Positions 9,281 to 17,127 of a stretch of DNA of 64,000 bases are shown here, piece after piece; the stretch's first letter is position 1, and every line of letters begins with the position of its first letter. The notes under the pieces are model-generated. The model ran no database searches, was not told the origin of the DNA, and saw only the letters and a list, made by a program, of their open reading frames with translations. Location: positions 1 to 64,000 of the forward strand of contig NZ_JAAMQM010000012.1 of assembly GCF_013523055.1 (NCBI RefSeq), written 5' to 3'. The DNA is from Pseudomonas capeferrum. GTDB taxonomy: Bacteria > Pseudomonadota > Gammaproteobacteria > Pseudomonadales > Pseudomonadaceae. The translations under genes and the position numbers were made by a program.

Positions 9281-9417
9281 GCATAGCTCCTATATCTCTT
9301 AAGGATCTGCCTCCGACATCCCTCTCACAGAAGTGGGTGGCAGCCATACGCGGGGTGAGAGACCGGTAGATATAGGAAACCCGGCCAGACCGAAGCCTGC
9401 CCGCGCACAGCTGCCAT
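9281..9417 (-). promoter_or_regulatory. structured 5' leader with loop-to-Shine-Dalgarno complementarity
   Basis: Read on the minus strand, bases 9415-9400 (GGCAGCTGTGCGCGGG) pair along their full length, counting G-U pairs, with 9354-9339. Inside this stem lie a five-pair hairpin closed by a UUCG tetraloop (9399-9386) and a second stem (about 9386-9363). The loop of that second stem contains CCTATATCT (9376-9368), exactly complementary to AGATATAGG (9297-9289) just before the start of the 86-residue gene. With two further pairs the match reaches 11 bases and covers AGGAG completely. The arrangement resembles a translational control element. Structure was drawn by hand and not computed. Confidence 0.6.
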
Positions 9418-9420
9418 AAC

Positions 9421-10000
9421 TAGCTGCATCGCTATCTACACGGGCTCTCACAGCCGGTCGTCGATTTAACGACTTGGGGAAATTAGCCCGGTAGTGTTTT
9501 CATAACAATACAGAACCGGCGGCAACGTGCGTAGGATAATTCTCAAGCATCGAAGACATGAAGGACTTGGTTGCAATTTCAGAAAAGCCTGATGCTTGCA
9601 CCGAAATGCACCCCGATCCAAACATGCGGCCTGTTGCACTGCCATTCGGATACCCCGCGCCGCCTTCATGCTGAACTACAGAGGAATTCACGGTAGTTGC
9701 CGCCTCAGCTCTCTCGCCATCACGGTAGATGTTCCTCAGGTGAAGGCCGATGTTGTCGCGAAGAGCTCAGCCATTTGTCACTGAGTAAGCCATACGGTGT
9801 CCCCATGTAGTCTAACTTCCACATCGCGATCGCCCTGACGATAAAGGGGGACTGATTCATGCCGCTTCCTTTAACTCGATGGGCAAAGCCAACCCATTTG
9901 AGGCTGCAACGACGCCGGGTGTGTGGCACTTCACCGCACCCCGGCATTTTTGCCTATACTCGGCGCTACAATAGCCCCTGATTCCTGACCGGATCTCTCC
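9421..10000. other. gene-poor stretch between the DUF3077-type pair and the copper locus
   Basis: Several short frames exist on both strands (for example 9500-9691 and 9720-9947, minus) but none has a recognisable domain or a convincing ribosome-binding site. The right end must hold the promoter of the copper operon; no copper-regulator box was recognised. The composition is less GC-rich than the flanking genes, in keeping with an accessory region. Confidence 0.4.
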
Positions 10001-10393
10001 ATGTCCCCACATCGGCCCACCTTGGCGTGGATCGCCTGCCTGGCAGTGCTGTTCAATCTGCTGGCCATGCCGTTGTCCTCAGCCGCCTCCAAAGGGCCGG
10101 CCGAGCAGCTGCTGTGGGGCGCTTTCTGTTCCGGCCTCGCGGGCAAGGCCAAGATCGATGTCCAGGCGCTGGCCAAGATCGACCTCGGCCAGCACGGCGA
10201 CGATCACGCCAGCCCGCAGCATTGCTGGTGCTGTTCCGGCGCCGCGTCGCTGCTTGGGTTGCCTGGCCATGCCCCACAACTGCGCTGGCCGCCAGCATTC
10301 GAGCACGGCACCCTGCCCCGCCTGGCATTCCACGATTCCTCGCCACGCCAGCAATGGCCACCGCTCAATCCACGTGCTTCCCCGATCGCCTGA
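10001..10393 (+). CDS. DUF2946 family protein, probably copper-related
   Basis: 130 residues with an N-terminal hydrophobic segment (WIACLAVLFNLLAMPLSSAA) that reads as a signal peptide or anchor, then a histidine- and cysteine-containing stretch (HASPQHCWCCSGAA) able to bind metal. DUF2946 proteins are short, poorly characterised and often lie beside TonB-dependent copper receptors, as here. First of five co-directional genes. The real start could be one of several upstream codons, but the signal sequence begins close to this ATG. Confidence 0.8.
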   Translation: MSPHRPTLAWIACLAVLFNLLAMPLSSAASKGPAEQLLWGAFCSGLAGKAKIDVQALAKIDLGQHGDDHASPQHCWCCSGAASLLGLPGHAPQLRWPPAFEHGTLPRLAFHDSSPRQQWPPLNPRASPIA

Positions 10394-10440
10394 GTTCGTT
10401 GCGCCGCTTCCCACGAACCTGAACAGATCGGAGTTCCATC

Positions 10441-10920
10441 ATGCTCAAGCATGCCCTCGTCGTGGCCGTCCTGCTGCTGCCCGGCGCCTTCGCCAATGCC
10501 CATGAATACACCCAGGGAGATCTGCATATCGCACACCCCTGGTCCCTGGAACTGCCACCGAACGCGCCCAATGTCGCGGCCTATTTCATCGTGCACAACA
10601 ATGGCTCCGAGGATGACCGCCTGCTCGGCGTCGACAGTCCGATCACCGACGATGCGCAACTGCACGAGCATGTGAAGACGACCTCCGGCCTGATGAAGAT
10701 GCAGCCGGTGTCGAGCGTCGAGGTTGCCGCTGGCCAGGACCTGACGTTCATGCCCAGTGCCTATCATGTGATGCTCATGCAGCCCAAGGACCGTAGCCTG
10801 CTTCGCGAAGGCAAACGCTTCCCGCTGACCCTGCACTTCGAGAAGGCCGGCGACATCACGGTGGACGTCGCGGTGCAGAAGCAGGCGCCTCCCGCTCAGG
10901 GCCACGACCACGCGCATTGA
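10441..10920 (+). CDS. periplasmic copper chaperone PCu(A)C
   Basis: Binds Cu(I) in the periplasm and in other bacteria hands it to the CuA site of cytochrome oxidase. The 159-residue precursor has a signal peptide (cleaved after AFANA) and a single PCuAC domain with the expected ligands: HEHVKTTSGLMKM, then AYHVMLM, matching the H-M-x-H-x-M pattern. The C-terminal tail HDHAH adds more histidines. It lies 47 bases after the first DUF2946 gene and 19 bases before the second, so the genes form one operon. Confidence 0.93.
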   Translation: MLKHALVVAVLLLPGAFANAHEYTQGDLHIAHPWSLELPPNAPNVAAYFIVHNNGSEDDRLLGVDSPITDDAQLHEHVKTTSGLMKMQPVSSVEVAAGQDLTFMPSAYHVMLMQPKDRSLLREGKRFPLTLHFEKAGDITVDVAVQKQAPPAQGHDHAH

Positions 10921-10939
10921 TCGGTAGGCGAATTTCGTC

Positions 10940-11359
10940 ATGAGCCTCTTGCGCGGCCGCAGCGCCTCCACCCACCCCCCACGGCACAGGCGCGCCGGTG
11001 GAGGATGGCTGAGCCTGTTCGCCATGTGGATGATCTTCATCGGACCACTGGTTTCCCAGTCGATGCCGATGGAGCACCACGCCGGCATGAACATGCCGAT
11101 GGCGGAGGGCCACCACCACGATGAAAGTGGCCCTCCTGCGCCTGCCGACGATGGACAACTGCACGTACTGTGGGAAAAGTGCGGTTATTGCAGCCTGCTG
11201 TTCAACTGTCCGGCGCTGCCGGAAACCCTCAGCCCCCTGGCCATCGGTGCAGTCGTTGCAACTGCCATCAGCCTGCCTTCTCCGTTACCAGGCCACGCGC
11301 GCCAGGCGGTCTTCCCTGGCGCCCGCAGTCGCGCGCCGCCCCTGTCGATCAGCGTCTGA
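10940..11359 (+). CDS. DUF2946 family protein with a His/Met-rich loop
   Basis: 139 residues: a basic N-terminus, one hydrophobic segment (LSLFAMWMIFIGPLV), then a His/Met-rich stretch (MEHHAGMNMPMAEGHHHDE) that looks like a copper-binding loop, and CGYCSLLFNC further on. A second hydrophobic region follows. Same family as the gene at 10001 and probably also exported. Its role next to a copper receptor is inferred from context; no activity is known for the family. Confidence 0.8.
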   Translation: MSLLRGRSASTHPPRHRRAGGGWLSLFAMWMIFIGPLVSQSMPMEHHAGMNMPMAEGHHHDESGPPAPADDGQLHVLWEKCGYCSLLFNCPALPETLSPLAIGAVVATAISLPSPLPGHARQAVFPGARSRAPPLSISV

Positions 11360-11425
11360 GCATCTTTTACCCGCCAGAGGCCACAGGCCTTTGTGCGTAC
11401 TCATGACTGATCGACTGGAATCACT

Positions 11426-13489
11426 ATGTCCGGCTGCACGCTCCTGCTTCGTCTTTCCCTGCGAGGGTCCATCGCTACCCTTTGCGGAACGTTGTTCACG
11501 CCCCTGGCCCTGGCCTCCGAGCCGAGTCACGAAGGCCATGATCCTGAACTGGCCGAATTGAGCCCGACCGTCATCACCGCCGTCGCTCCAAGCTCGCCCC
11601 TGACCATCGTCACCAACCCCAAGGATCCACGCCAACCGGTCCCGGCCAGCGACGGCGCGGACTATCTCAAGACCATCCCTGGCTTTTCGGCCATCCGCTC
11701 GGGCGGCACCAATGGGGATCCGGTGCTGCGTGGCATGTTCGGCTCGCGCTTGAACATCCTCGCCAACGGCGGCGTCATGCTCGGCGCCTGCCCGAATCGC
11801 ATGGATGCCCCGACCTCTTACATCTCCCCGGAAACCTATGACCGTCTGACCGTCATCAAAGGCCCGCAAAGCGTCATCTGGGGGCCAGGTGGCTCGGCCG
11901 GGACCATCCTCTTCGAGCGCGAGCCGGAGCGATTCGGGGAGCTCGGCAGCCGGCTCGACGCCAGCGTGCTGGTCGGCTCGAACGGGCGCTTCGACAAGGT
12001 CCTGGACACCGCTGTCGGCAACAGTCAGGCCTACGCACGCTTCGTCGGCAATCAGTCACGCTCGGACGACTACGACGACGGCCGCGGTGACGACGTGCCC
12101 TCGCGCTGGGACAAGTGGAACGGCGACGCGACGCTGGGCTGGACGCCCGATGCCGACACCCTGCTCGAGCTCACCGCAGGCAAGGGCGATGGCGAGGCCC
12201 GCTATGCCGGACGCGGCATGGATGGCTCGCAGTTCAAGCGTGAAAGCCTGGGCCTGCGCTTCGAGAAGTCGAACCTGGGCGAGGTGCTGGACAAGGTCGA
12301 GGCGCAGGTCTACTACAACTACGCCGATCACGTGATGGACAACTACAGCCTGCGTACGCCCTCCGGTAGCGGCATGATGGGCATGCCCATGGTCAGCAAC
12401 GTCGACCGCCGCACCCTAGGCGCGCGAATCAAGGCCACCTGGCGCTGGGCCGACGTGCAATTGATCAGCGGTATCGATGCGCAGACCAATGAGCATCGCA
12501 AACGCGGCGGCATGGGCGTCGATGCGCACAAGGGCCAGGCGTGGACCAAGGACGCCGACTTCCATAACTACGGAGCGTTCGGCGAACTGACCTGGTACGC
12601 CAGCGCCGAGGACCGGGTGATCACTGGTGCGCGCCTCGACCGCGCCTCTGCCCGCGACTTCCGACAAGGTATCGCCACTGAAGGCGATACGCGTGCGGAC
12701 ACCCTTCCCAGCGGTTTCGTGCGCTACGAGCACGACATGCCGTCGATGGCTGCCACTACCTACATCGGCCTTGGCCACGCCCAGCGCTTTCCCGATTACT
12801 GGGAGCTGTTCTCGCCCAGCCAGGGTCCCGCGGGTTCGACCAATGCCTTCGACGGCATCAAGCCGGAGAAGACTACCCAGCTCGACCTGGGCATCCAGTA
12901 CCGTGGTGAACGCCTGGAAGCCTGGGCGTCCGGCTATGTGGGGCAGATTCGCGATTACATCCTGTTCGACTACCGGCCCGGCATGATGGGCGTGACTTCG
13001 CAGGCGCAGAACATCGATGCCCGGATCATGGGCGGCGAACTGGGCGCGGCATACAAGCTGAGCGAGCACTGGAAAGCGGATGCGACCCTGGCCTACGCTT
13101 GGGGCAAGAACAGCAGTGATGGCAATGCGCTGCCACAAATGCCGCCACTGGAAAGCCGCCTGGGCCTGAGCTACAGCCGCGAGGCCTGGAGCATGGGAGC
13201 CTTGTGGAGGCTGGTCGCGGCACAGAACCGTGTTGCCGAGAACCAGGGCAATGTCGTGGGCAAGGACTATGAAAAAAGCGCGGGCTTCGGTGTGTTCTCG
13301 CTCAATGGCGCCTACAAGGTCAACAGGCACCTCAAGCTCAGTGCCGGTGTCGACAACTTGTTCGACAAAGCCTACGCGGAGCATTTGAACCTGGCCGGAA
13401 ATGCCGGGTTCGGCTATCCGGCAGCCGACCCTCAAGCGGTCAACGAGCCGGGACGGACCTTGTGGACCAAGGCCGACCTGAGTTTCTGA
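11426..13489 (+). CDS. TonB-dependent copper receptor, OprC-like
   Basis: Outer-membrane beta-barrel that takes up copper using TonB energy. 687 residues: signal peptide, a plug domain with DGADYLKTIPGFSAIRSGGTNGDPVLRGM, and a C-terminal barrel ending in a phenylalanine (WTKADLSF), as outer-membrane barrels do. The plug contains MLGACPNRMD, the Cys/Met motif that OprC uses for copper binding. The mature N-terminus has HEGHD. Downstream of PCuAC and DUF2946 and upstream of a PepSY protein, a gene set that recurs in pseudomonads. Confidence 0.93.
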   Translation: MSGCTLLLRLSLRGSIATLCGTLFTPLALASEPSHEGHDPELAELSPTVITAVAPSSPLTIVTNPKDPRQPVPASDGADYLKTIPGFSAIRSGGTNGDPVLRGMFGSRLNILANGGVMLGACPNRMDAPTSYISPETYDRLTVIKGPQSVIWGPGGSAGTILFEREPERFGELGSRLDASVLVGSNGRFDKVLDTAVGNSQAYARFVGNQSRSDDYDDGRGDDVPSRWDKWNGDATLGWTPDADTLLELTAGKGDGEARYAGRGMDGSQFKRESLGLRFEKSNLGEVLDKVEAQVYYNYADHVMDNYSLRTPSGSGMMGMPMVSNVDRRTLGARIKATWRWADVQLISGIDAQTNEHRKRGGMGVDAHKGQAWTKDADFHNYGAFGELTWYASAEDRVITGARLDRASARDFRQGIATEGDTRADTLPSGFVRYEHDMPSMAATTYIGLGHAQRFPDYWELFSPSQGPAGSTNAFDGIKPEKTTQLDLGIQYRGERLEAWASGYVGQIRDYILFDYRPGMMGVTSQAQNIDARIMGGELGAAYKLSEHWKADATLAYAWGKNSSDGNALPQMPPLESRLGLSYSREAWSMGALWRLVAAQNRVAENQGNVVGKDYEKSAGFGVFSLNGAYKVNRHLKLSAGVDNLFDKAYAEHLNLAGNAGFGYPAADPQAVNEPGRTLWTKADLSF

Positions 13490-13547
13490 TCCTACTTCGG
13501 GCGCGGCCTGCAGGTCGCGCCTCACTTGGCTGATATGGGAGTGCTCC

Positions 13548-14915
13548 ATGAGCGGACCACGGATTTCCTTCTACAACCTTGCCTGGCGCTGGCATTTCTA
13601 CGCCGGGCTGTTCGTCGCCCCTTTCATGATCCTGCTGGCGCTGACCGGGATCGTCTATCTGTTCAAGCCGCAGCTTGATCCATTGCTGTACCGCGACCTG
13701 ATGGTGGTCGAGGCCGGCCATCACCGACAGAGCGCCGACAGCCTGATGCAACAGGTTCACCAGGCTTATCCCAAGGGCCATGTGGGCCAATACCTGCCCG
13801 CAGTGAATGCCCAACGCAGCGCCCAGTTCGTGGTGCATGATGCGGGCCGCGAGCTCAACGTCTTCGTCGACCCCTACAGCGGCAAGGTGCTTGGCGAGCA
13901 GGATGCCAAATACAACCTTCAGGCCGTGGCGCGAGCACTGCATGGCGAGCTGATGATCGGGACGGTCGGCGATCGACTGGTGGAACTGGCTGCGGGCTGG
14001 GGCATTGTGCTCGTGGTATCGGGCGTCTACCTCTGGTGGCCGCGAGGACGAAAGACTGGCGGGGTCTTCTGGCCACGCTTCAATGCCCGTGGACGCCTGC
14101 TCTGGCGCGACCTGCACGCGGTGAGCGGATTCTGGGGCGCTGGGTTGCTTCTGTTGATGCTGCTCAGCGGCATGACCTGGACCGGCCTATGGGGCAAGCA
14201 GTACGCCGACTTGTGGAATCGCTTCCCGGTCGCCATGTGGAACGATGTGCCGCAGTCCGACCAGCAGGCACGCGAGCTGAACGAGGCACACCGCCAGACC
14301 GTGCCCTGGGCGATGGAAAACACGCCCATGCCGCAGTCCGGCGCCCATGCCGAGCATGCCGGCCATCACATGATGTCCAGCGCACCGGCCGCGCCGCAGA
14401 TGAGCCTGCAACAGGTCGAGGACATTGCCAATGTGCGCAAGGTCGAGCCTGGCTACAGCATCACGATGCCCACTACCGCCGAGGGCGTCTTTACGATCGC
14501 GGTCTTCGCCGACGATCCGCGCAACGACGCGACCCTGCACGTTGACCAGTACACCGGCAAGGTCCTGGCCGACGTGCGCTGGCAAGACTACGGTCCTGTC
14601 GCGCGGGCTACCGAGATGGGGGTGATGCTGCACGAGGGCAAGATGTTCGGGCCGGTGAACCAGCTGATCATTCTGCTGGTGTGTCTGATGATTTTGCTGG
14701 GTGCTGTGAGCGGGTTGGTGATGTGGTGGAAACGCCGGCCAGCCAATGGCCTTGGCGTGCCACTGCTGCGTCATGATCTGCCACGGTGGAAGGTTGCCAC
14801 GGCGGTGATGCTGGTGCTGGGGATCGGCTTTCCGCTGGTGGGGGTGTCGATGCTGGTGATGTGGCTGGTGGATAGCCTGGTGGTGCATCGGCAGCGGGTG
14901 TTGCTGCGGGTTTGA
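13548..14915 (+). CDS. PepSY-associated membrane protein
   Basis: 455-residue inner-membrane protein with PepSY_TM layout: a first membrane helix near residues 15-40 (GLFVAPFMILLALTGIVYLF), a periplasmic PepSY domain, two middle helices, a His/Met-rich loop (HAEHAGHHMM near residue 265), a second PepSY region, and two helices at the end. Proteins of this class accompany TonB-dependent receptors and are thought to reduce or move the imported metal or its carrier. Last gene of the copper block, 58 bases after the receptor. Confidence 0.88.
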   Translation: MSGPRISFYNLAWRWHFYAGLFVAPFMILLALTGIVYLFKPQLDPLLYRDLMVVEAGHHRQSADSLMQQVHQAYPKGHVGQYLPAVNAQRSAQFVVHDAGRELNVFVDPYSGKVLGEQDAKYNLQAVARALHGELMIGTVGDRLVELAAGWGIVLVVSGVYLWWPRGRKTGGVFWPRFNARGRLLWRDLHAVSGFWGAGLLLLMLLSGMTWTGLWGKQYADLWNRFPVAMWNDVPQSDQQARELNEAHRQTVPWAMENTPMPQSGAHAEHAGHHMMSSAPAAPQMSLQQVEDIANVRKVEPGYSITMPTTAEGVFTIAVFADDPRNDATLHVDQYTGKVLADVRWQDYGPVARATEMGVMLHEGKMFGPVNQLIILLVCLMILLGAVSGLVMWWKRRPANGLGVPLLRHDLPRWKVATAVMLVLGIGFPLVGVSMLVMWLVDSLVVHRQRVLLRV

Positions 14916-15032
14916 GGGGGATTGAGCCGAGTCCTTTCAAAAGGTCTGTTCTGGGCGTTTCGGGGGCTGCGATAGTGGGAAGCGCCTGGATGCCGGTGCT
15001 TCCACGACCAGCTGGTTGGAAAGTCGATTGCA

Positions 15033-15270
15033 TTGCCAGGCAAGGCCTGCGGCCTCGATCGCAGGCAAGCCAGCTCCCACTGAGGCCCGAGGTGCCCAAA
15101 GTGCAGCGGCGTGTCAGATAGGCCGGCCCTGCGTCTGTAGGCAAGCCCTTCAGAAACTACGACGAACGCAAGCATCAGCATCCACTGACACAGCGCTGCA
15201 CCTTGGGCACCTCGGGCCCCAGTGGGAGCTGGCTTGCCTGCGATCGAGGCCGCAGGCCTCGCCTGGCAAT
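15033..15270. repeat. large imperfect inverted repeat (REP-type pair)
   Basis: A segment of about 85 bases at 15033-15117 is repeated in inverted orientation at 15186-15270, including GGCAAGCCAGCTCCCACT and its complement and the string GGTGCCCAA. About 68 bases separate the arms. The rest of the 548-base gap between the PepSY gene and cycA holds nothing recognisable. Such pairs are typical of REP doublets in Pseudomonas. Confidence 0.75.
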
Positions 15271-15463
15271 ACAGCCGCGCCTGCACCCCGTTGCTTGCGG
15301 GAACGCAGGAATCCAGACGAAATCGTCCCCACACCAAAACCCGTTCAACCCTACGACTTTGTTTCCAATTGAGACGACGTGTCATGCCCTCAGCCGAAAC
15401 CCACGTGATAGCCTATCCGGCTGTTCCCGCACAACAAGACTGACCCTCAATGGAATGCAGCCA

Positions 15464-16879
15464 ATGACCCGGACCTCATCCACTCCTCCCGATGAGCAAC
15501 ACCTGCAACGCAACCTGACCAACCGCCATATCCAGCTGATCGCCATCGGTGGCGCCATCGGCACCGGCCTGTTCATGGGCTCGGGCAAGACCATCAGCCT
15601 GGCGGGACCGTCGATCATCTTCGTCTACATGATCATCGGCTTCATGCTGTTCTTCGTCATGCGCGCCATGGGCGAACTGCTGCTGTCGAACCTGAACTAC
15701 AAGTCGTTCATCGACTTCTCCGCCGATCTGCTGGGTCCCTGGGCCGGCTATTTCACCGGCTGGACCTACTGGTTCTGCTGGGTGATCACCGGGATCGCCG
15801 ATGTGATCGCCATCGCCGCCTACTCGCAGTTCTGGTTCCCCGACCTGCCGCAGTGGATACCCGCGCTGACCTGCGTCGGTATCCTGCTGTCGCTGAACCT
15901 GATCACCGTGAAACTGTTCGGCGAGGTCGAGTTCTGGTTCGCCATGATCAAGATCGTCGCGATCCTCGGCCTGGTCGCCACCGGCCTGTACATGGTCTTC
16001 ACCGGCTTCCAGTCGCCAAGCGGCAGCACCGCCAGCCTGGCCAACCTGTGGAACGACGAAGGCATGTTCCCTCATGGCGTGATGGGCTTCTTCGCCGGTT
16101 TCCAGATCGCCGTGTTCGCCTTTGTCGGTATCGAACTGGTGGGCACTACCGCCGCCGAAGCGAAGAACCCCGAGCGTACCCTGCCGCGGGCAATCAACTC
16201 GATCCCGGTGCGAATCATCGTCTTCTATGTGCTGGCGCTGATCGCCATCATGGCCGTGACGCCCTGGCGCGACGTGGTACCGGGCAAGAGCCCGTTCGTG
16301 GAGCTGTTCGTCCTGGCCGGCCTGCCGGCCGCGGCCAGCATCATCAACTTCGTGGTACTGACCTCGGCCGCGTCCTCGGCCAACAGCGGGGTCTTCTCCA
16401 CCAGCCGCATGCTGTTCGGGCTGGCTCAGGAAGGCGATGCACCCAAGGCGTTCGAGAAACTGTCGCAACGCAGCGTACCGGCCAATGGCTTGTACTTCTC
16501 CTGCATCTGCCTGCTGCTGGGGGCAGTGCTGATCTACCTGATTCCGGACGTGGTCGAAGCCTTCACCCTGGTTACCACGGTGTCGGCGCTGCTGTTCATG
16601 TTCGTATGGACGCTGATCCTGCTGTCGTACCTGAAATACCGCGCCCAGCGCCCCGCCCTGCACCAGGCCTCCAAGTACAAGATGCCCGGCGGGCGGGTGA
16701 TGTGCTACGTCTGCCTGGCGTTCTTCGCCTTCATCCTGGTGCTGTTGAGCCTGGAAGACGACACGCGCAAGGCCTTGATCGTCACTCCGGTCTGGTTCGT
16801 CCTGCTGGTCGTGACCTATCAGTTCGTGCGTAGCAAACGTCATGCGCGTAGCGTCGTACGCGACACGCAAAACAACTGA
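15464..16879 (+). CDS. cycA: D-serine/D-alanine/glycine transporter (CycA)
   Basis: Proton-coupled amino-acid permease of the APC superfamily (AAT family). 471 residues with about 12 membrane helices. The N-terminal block NLTNRHIQLIAIGGAIGTGLF and later GIELVGTTAAEAKNPERTLP are hallmark sequences. The whole protein is closely similar to E. coli CycA as remembered, including LTSAASSANSGVFSTSRMLFGLAQEG. An open frame extends back to 15203 but runs through the inverted repeat; the ATG at 15464 (or 15455) fits the family start. It stands alone, followed by a hairpin. Confidence 0.93.
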   Translation: MTRTSSTPPDEQHLQRNLTNRHIQLIAIGGAIGTGLFMGSGKTISLAGPSIIFVYMIIGFMLFFVMRAMGELLLSNLNYKSFIDFSADLLGPWAGYFTGWTYWFCWVITGIADVIAIAAYSQFWFPDLPQWIPALTCVGILLSLNLITVKLFGEVEFWFAMIKIVAILGLVATGLYMVFTGFQSPSGSTASLANLWNDEGMFPHGVMGFFAGFQIAVFAFVGIELVGTTAAEAKNPERTLPRAINSIPVRIIVFYVLALIAIMAVTPWRDVVPGKSPFVELFVLAGLPAAASIINFVVLTSAASSANSGVFSTSRMLFGLAQEGDAPKAFEKLSQRSVPANGLYFSCICLLLGAVLIYLIPDVVEAFTLVTTVSALLFMFVWTLILLSYLKYRAQRPALHQASKYKMPGGRVMCYVCLAFFAFILVLLSLEDDTRKALIVTPVWFVLLVVTYQFVRSKRHARSVVRDTQNN

Positions 16880-16890
16880 GGTCCCCATCC

Positions 16891-16912
16891 CTGGAGGGAT
16901 CCATCCCTCCAG
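16891..16912. terminator. stem-loop after cycA
   Basis: Two perfect 10-base arms (16891-16900 and 16903-16912) with almost no spacer lie 12 bases after the cycA stop. No T run follows, so it is either a weak terminator or a 3' stabilising hairpin. Confidence 0.5.
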
Positions 16913-16979
16913 CAGACAAACTACAGGCAAACGAGCGCACAGCATCAGCGTGAGCCAATGCTGTGCAATCGGCCCTGGC

Positions 16980-16996
16980 TGCACCACCATGGATCT
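16980..16996. promoter_or_regulatory. possible NtrC-binding site
   Basis: TGCACCACCATGGATCT matches one full half of the NtrC consensus (TGCACCA, three bases, then TGGTGCA) and starts the second half correctly. It lies about 70 bases upstream of the sigma-54-like promoter of urtA, a usual distance for an enhancer site. Only one such site is seen, so support is modest. Confidence 0.35.
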
Positions 16997-17061
16997 TCCT
17001 ATCCCCCCTGCAGTACCCTTCAACCCCCGCCATCATTGGCCTTGCCCACTTGTACACAAGT

Positions 17062-17077
17062 CGGCACACCACTTGCA
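17062..17077 (+). promoter_or_regulatory. sigma-54-type promoter of urtABCDE
   Basis: CGGCACACCACTTGCA has GG and GC exactly ten bases apart and fits the -24/-12 consensus TGGCAC-N5-TTGCA except for its first base. A start of transcription near 17088 would leave a leader of about 40 bases before urtA. A 14-base palindrome, ACTTGTACACAAGT, sits directly upstream at 17048-17061. Nitrogen control by NtrC through sigma-54 is known for urea transport genes. Confidence 0.7.
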
Positions 17078-17127
17078 CTAGCCCTCTCCCGAGTCGCCAC
17101 ACCCTCGAACAACAACGGAGAGAGCAC

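Noticed and set aside
9500..9947. Short minus-strand frames of 63 and 75 codons
   Set aside because: No convincing ribosome-binding site or recognised family; composition does not favour coding.
15203..15463. N-terminal extension of cycA
   Set aside because: The extension translates the inverted repeat and does not resemble CycA proteins.
15476..17023. Long minus-strand frame (515 codons) opposite cycA
   Set aside because: Low-complexity His/Gln/Asp-rich translation typical of an antisense shadow; cycA is certain.
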